Part shown: positions 61,517-64,000 of the stretch, piece by piece
How positions within the stretch are numbered: position 1 is the first letter of the stretch
Layout of the letters: the number at the start of each line of letters is the position of its first letter
Assembly (NCBI GenBank): GCA_036898135.1
Contig: CM072515.1
Location: 73,881,253 to 73,945,252, forward strand
Direction: 5' to 3'
Origin: Oncomelania hupensis
Lineage: Eukaryota; Mollusca; Gastropoda; Littorinimorpha; Pomatiopsidae
Length of the DNA stretch: 64,000 nt
The notes under the pieces: model-generated
What the model saw: only the letters and a program-made list of their open reading frames with translations
Databases searched by the model: none
What the model was told of the DNA's origin: nothing
Made by a program: the position numbers and the translations under genes

Positions 61517-61949
61517 GATTTAGAGGTTAGAAAAACAAGAAGAATGAAGAAACGTGCTTTGAATAATGGCTCCATAATCATTTATTTTGTTGTGCTGAAA
61601 CACAAGCAAGAGAAAATGAGTTTGTTACCTGTGCCTTAGCTTTTGGGCATCACGAGCTTCAGCAAGAAACACACACAAACGCAAAAACATCAGAGCAGCT
61701 GTCAAAATGTTTTGGTCATGAGACTATAATTTTGTGTGTGTGTGTGTAGAAACCAAATCACAAATCACATAACAAAATCATACAATTTTAATAAAAATAT
61801 CTCTCCTTCTCCCCCTTATTCCTCCTCCACCCTCTCTCCAACCTCCACCCTCTCTCCCACCTCAACTTCCTTGTCTAAACATTTTGCTCACAGCATACCC
61901 AATTTTGAGTAAGATTATTTTTGTATATATATTTTAACTTTCTTATATA

Positions 61950-62165
61950 GCTCATATATCCAGCTACAGAGCAGCTCAAGGTTCTGACTGATAGTGGATC
62001 TAACTCAATCAGCCCAAGTCCTACAGATCTGTCAGTGAGAACATGCCGAACAACCAGGTAATCCTTGTTGGCAGCCAGTGGATGGCTCAGGTGACTTGAG
62101 TTAGATCCTGTATCTGCCACTGCTTTGAGCAGTTCTTGAGCTGGAAAAGCGCTATATAAGAACGA
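61950..62165. repeat. Inverted pair of SINE-A 3' ends
   Basis: A minus-oriented fragment (CCAGCTACAGAGCAGCTCAA) and a plus-oriented one (TGAGCTGGAAAAGCGCTATA) of the family A 3' end lie about 100 bp apart and form an imperfect inverted repeat. Confidence 0.6.
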
Positions 62166-63380
62166 TACTGGATGTTTGTCACGCAAATTGTCATCACTTT
62201 CGGGATCGTTCATTCTTATTATTTTTATTTCGCACGTCCGTAAACGACTTTTCCAATGTGAACTCTTGGACGAATACATTTCTTACGTCTTATGTCAAAG
62301 CATTCTTAAGCCTGTTGTTCTGCTGAACATGAGTTTACAGTATAGCAGTTTTGGTAATGTGAACCAATTAGGTTTTGAGAATTTGGGTGAATACAAGAAA
62401 AAAAAATAGTATTCATTCGGAGAATAGAGTAGTGAGGATTATATCCAAGATAGAATCAATAAACTCCCAGCCCATCTCTTGAAAGGGAAACAACTCCTAC
62501 CCGTGTCTTACACAAACATTTTTCTCCCCTATTATTCGTTATACCATGAAGAAAAATGGCACAATCCAGTTGATGCACAACCGGATAAAAGTATTATAAA
62601 TAAGTCACCGTGATATACAGGCATCATTATGTACAGGATTCAAAGTAGATAAAGCCACAGTTTGCACCAACACTGTACACATCACAATCATTCTTCATTA
62701 ATGTTGGGTTTTAGTAATATTTTGCTCCACATTTTGTTTGAAAAAAATGAAATAATTAGGCTTTTTAGCTCTTTTTTTTTTTCATGTTAACAATAAGTAC
62801 AAAACTCCACATTTTAATTGCTGTTCACTACAAAGTCATAAACATTATAAATCAGGTACAGCTGAAAATAATTTTGTTTACAATATTTTTTTAAAGTTCT
62901 ATACTGAGACTACGTATATATATGACTGAAGTCAGAATGCTATTTCATTCTGAGGGGAGAAAACATTCTTTTGTGGAGATAACACATGAACAGTAATAAA
63001 TAGACAACACGAGTCAACTTTTTATAAACAGTATGTACACTCCTGATTCTAAGGCTGTACAAAGATCTATCGCACAATGGCACCTTAATGACACATGTAC
63101 TAAGCGGTACGAAGAATGGACTGTATCTTCTGCTTGTTTATGTCTATTTAGTGCTGTAAAGACTGTGAAACAAAAGCCTGGTTGGTCCCTTCCCCATCTC
63201 ATCCCCATCTTCCCAAAATATTCTTTGCATTTATGACATGCTCAAATATGAACACTAAATCAACTCAATGTGTGTAAGACAGAACCATAAGACGCTGTCA
63301 CAGTTAATCATCTGATGTTACAGTCCAACCAACTCAGTCACTTCTGTATTCGTTTCTGGGGCTCTTTACCCTCCCATTGT
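62166..63380. other. No recognised gene
   Basis: AT-rich DNA without a family match or clear repeat. Confidence 0.45.
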
Positions 63381-63382
63381 AT

Positions 63383-63543
63383 TATCTTATCCTATCCTAT
63401 CCTACCCCGTAACTCGAAAGTCATTGGGGCACCACAGATGATTGTTTAACCAGCATAATCCATCTTTCTCTGTCCTCAGCAACCCTCATGGCTTCGCTCA
63501 GTGTCAAGCCAGTCCATTCTCGAAAGTTTTCCTCCCATTGTAT
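63383..63543 (-). mobile_element. Truncated LINE 3' tail with 13-bp target duplication
   Basis: Minus-strand copy of the GGATA-tailed LINE end, about 150 bases. CTCCCATTGTATT occurs at both borders (about 63372-63384 and 63531-63543). Confidence 0.75.
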
Positions 63544-63544
63544 T

Positions 63545-64000
63545 GGATTGTATTACGTGTAGTGATAAAGTATTATATAGACCATTGTAATTCCTCATCA
63601 TGATACAGTCCTATATGTCTCATAACTACTTCTGTATTCACTGCTTACACTCTTTGCCCATTGATTATACTGTTGTATAGAATGAATACATTCATATCTA
63701 TCTTGCTCTTAAGTGGCCATGGGATAGGGTAGTATCATTTTCGGGCGGCAATATGACATATCATTAGTTCATTATCCTGATCTGAAGTCCTGTAGACGTG
63801 ACAGGGACTGGGGGTATTCATTTGTTTGAGTGCATTCCAGTCTTCTTGTCTTGTGGATTATATTATGTGTTAGACAGTACCACAGAAGATCGTAGTTCTT
63901 CAATTCATGATACAGAGTCTGGTGTTCACTTCTGTATTCATTTCCTAAGAGTCTTTAACCATGTTATATATTACATATTAGACAGTACCACAGAAAATCG
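63545..64000. repeat. Degenerate tandem repeat running off the window end
   Basis: The block TTAGACAGTACCACAGAA recurs at about 63871 and 63979, and CACTTCTGTATTC recurs at about 63338, 63627 and 63935. The array continues past the last base, and the LINE tail at 63383 is inserted in it. Confidence 0.6.

Overview
The window is animal nuclear DNA. It has short exons with GT/AG splice sites, kilobase introns, very high transposon and microsatellite content, and low gene density. The protein families (CSDE1/UNR, PRMT3), the P-element-like THAP transposase, the mariner relic and the types of LINE, SINE and MITE suggest a lophotrochozoan invertebrate. A gastropod mollusc is my best guess; that is an inference, because no marker in the window fixes the species.

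Layout. 1-5.5 kb: repeat-rich flank with a foldback MITE, truncated LINE tails, a SINE-like copy and possibly a decayed hAT-like gene. 5.5-24.1 kb, + strand: a complete CSDE1 (UNR) gene of 17 coding exons and about 822 aa, five of its cold-shock domains carrying an aromatic-G-F-(I/L) core. Its largest intron holds an apparently intact 3.15-kb P-like element (839-aa THAP transposase, 60-bp terminal inverted repeats, 8-bp target duplication). Other CSDE1 introns hold piggyBac-type MITEs, a pogo-type MITE, a LINE fragment, a 39-bp minisatellite and a decayed copy of one exon's splice acceptor. 24.1-37.6 kb: probable CSDE1 3' UTR, then gene-poor DNA with satellites, AT microsatellites, a hAT-type element, a broken LINE and a foldback element. 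37.6-38.85 kb, - strand: a SOCS-box protein with a textbook BC box and Cul5 box. 39.3-54.3 kb, + strand: a complete PRMT3 gene of 11 exons and about 574 aa, whose introns carry a 12-bp minisatellite, LINE fragments, a deleted mariner, two copies of a hAT-like element with 6-bp target duplications, and two piggyBac-type MITEs. 54.3-64 kb: no convincing host gene, but a pair of about 570-bp retroposons, a SINE-like copy, an AGGTCA-rich repeat and a small MITE.

How the genes relate. CSDE1 binds RNA in the cytoplasm and tunes translation and mRNA stability. PRMT3 is a cytosolic type I arginine methyltransferase whose best known substrate is ribosomal protein uS5/RPS2. The SOCS-box protein would act as a Cullin-5/Elongin BC substrate adaptor. 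They are ordinary neighbours, not an operon. The SOCS-box gene and PRMT3 are divergent and about 450 bp apart, which suggests a shared promoter. Exon boundaries were set by reading splice sites, keeping phase and matching known family motifs; they are predictions without transcript support. I saw no tRNA, rRNA or CRISPR.
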